Shown: positions 6,871 to 7,754 of the stretch, piece by piece
Position numbering within the stretch: the stretch's first letter is position 1
How the letters are laid out: every line of letters begins with the position of its first letter
Origin: an uncultured Bacillota bacterium
GTDB lineage: Bacteria; Bacillota_I; Bacilli_A; Erysipelotrichales; Erysipelotrichaceae
NCBI GenBank assembly: GCA_937919165.1
Contig: CALFPO010000043.1
Span: 1-7,754 of the forward strand
DNA: 7,754 nucleotides
Reading direction: 5' to 3'
Notes under the pieces: model-generated
What the model was told of the DNA's origin: nothing
Databases searched by the model: none
Seen by the model: only the letters and a program-made list of their open reading frames with translations
Position numbers and translations under genes: made by a program

Positions 6871-7079
6871 CAACCGATGGCCTTATCGAGGATCCGATAA
6901 ATCCTTTTACGAATAACCCCATCAACTCCGATGCTAAAAACGGTCCTCAGAATGTCATGCTGTCGGGCAAATACGCTGCCAAGCACAACGACGGATATGC
7001 TTTCCTTCCCTGCTCATGGTACGTGATCGACGGCAACCCGCACAAAACTTCCGACTGGAAGTATGCCGGCGAACATTGA
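6867..7079 (+). CDS. Probable membrane sulfatase / lipoteichoic acid synthase-like protein, C-terminal fragment
   Basis: Seventy residues ending at the TGA of 7077-7079. The stretch has GLIEDPINPFTNNPI, NGPQNVMLS, HNDGYAFLPCSWYVIDGN and a final SDWKYAGEH. This order resembles, from memory, the C-terminal tail of LTA-synthase-like membrane sulfatases of Clostridia, which carry an NPFTGxPI motif and a W-rich ending. Those proteins transfer phosphoglycerol groups or hydrolyse sulfate or phosphate esters at the outer face of the membrane. The catalytic domain and membrane segments are not in the window, so function rests on the tail alone. Any start codon further left in the same frame belongs to antisense gdhA, not to this protein. 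CCC is used for Pro twice here, as in the aspS piece and unlike the central genes. Confidence 0.5.
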   Translation, partial: LATDGLIEDPINPFTNNPINSDAKNGPQNVMLSGKYAAKHNDGYAFLPCSWYVIDGNPHKTSDWKYAGEH

Positions 7080-7106
7080 TCGAGCATTCCTTGAGGTTAT
7101 TTCCGT

Positions 7107-7139
7107 CGAAAATACTTCATCCGAAGGTCGGTTTTTTCG
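7107..7139 (+). terminator. Possible terminator after the sulfatase fragment
   Basis: CCGA (7121-7124), AGG, TCGG (7128-7131) form a short stem followed by six T. CGAAAA (7107-7112) can also pair with TTTTCG (7134-7139) at the base. The position, about 40 bases past the stop, fits, but the central stem is only 4 bp. Confidence 0.4.
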
Positions 7140-7225
7140 CGTGCTTGGGGTAATGACCTCGAGAATACCGTATCTGCAGATAATCACACATATCACCGCA
7201 AGAACCCGTGAAAAACAAATAAAAA

Positions 7226-7250
7226 GCCGCGCGGTGCTTACTCGTGCGGC
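7226..7250 (-). terminator. Rho-independent terminator of the CBS-domain gene
   Basis: On the - strand GCCGC (7250-7246) pairs with GCGGC (7230-7226) and is followed by TTTTTATTTGTTTTT. Two further inner pairs are possible past a mismatch. The stop codon TAA (7240-7238) lies in the loop, so the last codons form part of the terminator. Confidence 0.75.
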
Positions 7251-7669
7251 AGTATGTTCTTCTCGTAGAAGTGCTTGATGATCGACCTTCTGGTAACGAT
7301 TCCGATAAATATTCCGCGGTCATCGGTTATCGGCACAAAATTCGTCTCCATTGATCTCGATATCAGATCCTCGATCGATGAATTTATGGGAACCGGCTGG
7401 TTCTTGTGAGTATTCAGTCCGATATCCTCAAGCTTGACACCCGAGAGGCTCTCTATCGCCATCGTGTGCGGCTCTCCGCCTTCACCCTTAACTATGAACC
7501 AAAGCAGATCACCCTCGCTCAAGGTGGCGAGATAATGACCTTCTCTGTCAACGACAGGCACTGCAGAATACGAGGTGCTGTGCATCTTCTCGAGTGCTTG
7601 CCTCACGGTACAATCAGAATACAGGTATGTGATTTCCTGCTTGGGACGTGTAAAAAACGCAATATTCAT
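7238..7669 (-). CDS. Tandem CBS-domain protein
   Basis: A 143-residue soluble protein made almost only of two CBS motifs, at about residues 8-60 (VRQALEKM, SAVPVVDREGHYLATLSEGDLL) and 85-138 (PINSSIEDLI, NFVPITDDRGIFIGIVTRRSII). Paired CBS motifs form a Bateman module that binds adenine nucleotides such as AMP, ATP or c-di-AMP; which ligand is used here cannot be read. No DNA-binding, transporter or enzyme domain is attached, so it is probably a stand-alone sensor acting on a partner protein. The ATG at 7669 follows GGAG (7679-7676) at a six-base spacing and lies one base after the stop of the gene upstream, so the two are cotranscribed. A terminator begins inside its last codons. Confidence 0.85.
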   Translation of the reverse strand: MNIAFFTRPKQEITYLYSDCTVRQALEKMHSTSYSAVPVVDREGHYLATLSEGDLLWFIVKGEGGEPHTMAIESLSGVKLEDIGLNTHKNQPVPINSSIEDLISRSMETNFVPITDDRGIFIGIVTRRSIIKHFYEKNILPHE

Positions 7670-7670
7670 A

Positions 7671-7754
7671 TTAAGCTCCGCCCAGATCCTTATCTATCCT
7701 GACCTGGAAAGGTGTAGCGGTAAGTCCGTTCTGCGCGTGCAGCGGAGTCGGACC
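7671..7754 (-). CDS. Unrecognised protein, last 27 codons
   Basis: On the - strand the frame entering at base 7754 reads GPTPLHAQNGLTATPF, then QVRIDKDLGGA and TAA (7673-7671). It is open from the window edge, and its stop is one base before the CBS gene's ATG, whose binding site lies within its final codons. This tight coupling supports a real gene. I do not recognise the family from so short a tail; the rest lies outside the window. Confidence 0.6.
   Translation of the reverse strand, partial: GPTPLHAQNGLTATPFQVRIDKDLGGA

Noticed and set aside
6866..6925. Twenty extra residues at the start of the gdhA fragment
   Set aside because: They do not resemble GdhA and are antisense to the sulfatase-like tail; they lie beyond the join.
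7014..7323. Short overlapping frames on both strands between the sulfatase fragment and the CBS gene
   Set aside because: They have no ribosome binding sites or recognisable motifs, and overlap terminators or real genes.
1..7754. Search for CRISPR arrays, tRNA or rRNA genes, transposases and integrases
   Set aside because: No repeat-spacer pattern, cloverleaf, rRNA stretch or recombinase protein was seen; the joins have no mobile-element hallmarks.

Overview
The window looks like three pieces of bacterial DNA joined together. The outer pieces (bases 1 to about 470, and about 6865 to 7754) carry gene fragments in the style of anaerobic Firmicutes, and the Pro codon CCC is common in them. The central piece (about 470 to 6865) uses CCA and CCT for Pro almost to the exclusion of CCC. 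It resembles a gut-type Firmicute, but I cannot name a genus. Both joins fall inside conserved protein families: aspartyl-tRNA synthetase runs into an aminotransferase in one frame, and the tail of a glutamate dehydrogenase meets, on the other strand, the tail of a probable lipoteichoic-acid-synthase-like sulfatase. A metagenome assembly chimera is the simplest reading; recombination is possible but less likely.

Layout. Bases 2-469 (+): middle of aspS. Bases 470-5067 (+): a tightly coupled operon of class III PLP aminotransferase, class II (FucA-type) aldolase, FGGY sugar kinase with a C-terminal GtrA-like membrane domain, and cytidine deaminase. It closes with a strong terminator at 5090-5115 shared with the convergent gene. 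Bases 5118-6503 (-): MATE-family efflux transporter with its own promoter and a structured leader. Bases 6647-6865 (-): C-terminal part of gdhA with its terminator. Bases 6867-7079 (+): C-terminal part of a probable membrane sulfatase. Bases 7238-7669 (-): tandem-CBS protein, one base downstream of an unrecognised gene whose last 27 codons enter at the right edge.

How the genes may work together. The kinase and aldolase form the usual pair for breaking down a ketose: phosphorylate, then split retro-aldol into two small carbon pieces. The aminotransferase would remove or add an amino group before that, and the deaminase salvages cytidine. The set suggests catabolism of an amino-containing sugar, polyol or nucleoside-derived compound; the substrate cannot be read from the sequence. 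The most unusual object is the kinase-GtrA fusion, which would tether a cytosolic sugar kinase to the membrane through a domain related to polyprenyl-linked sugar translocases.
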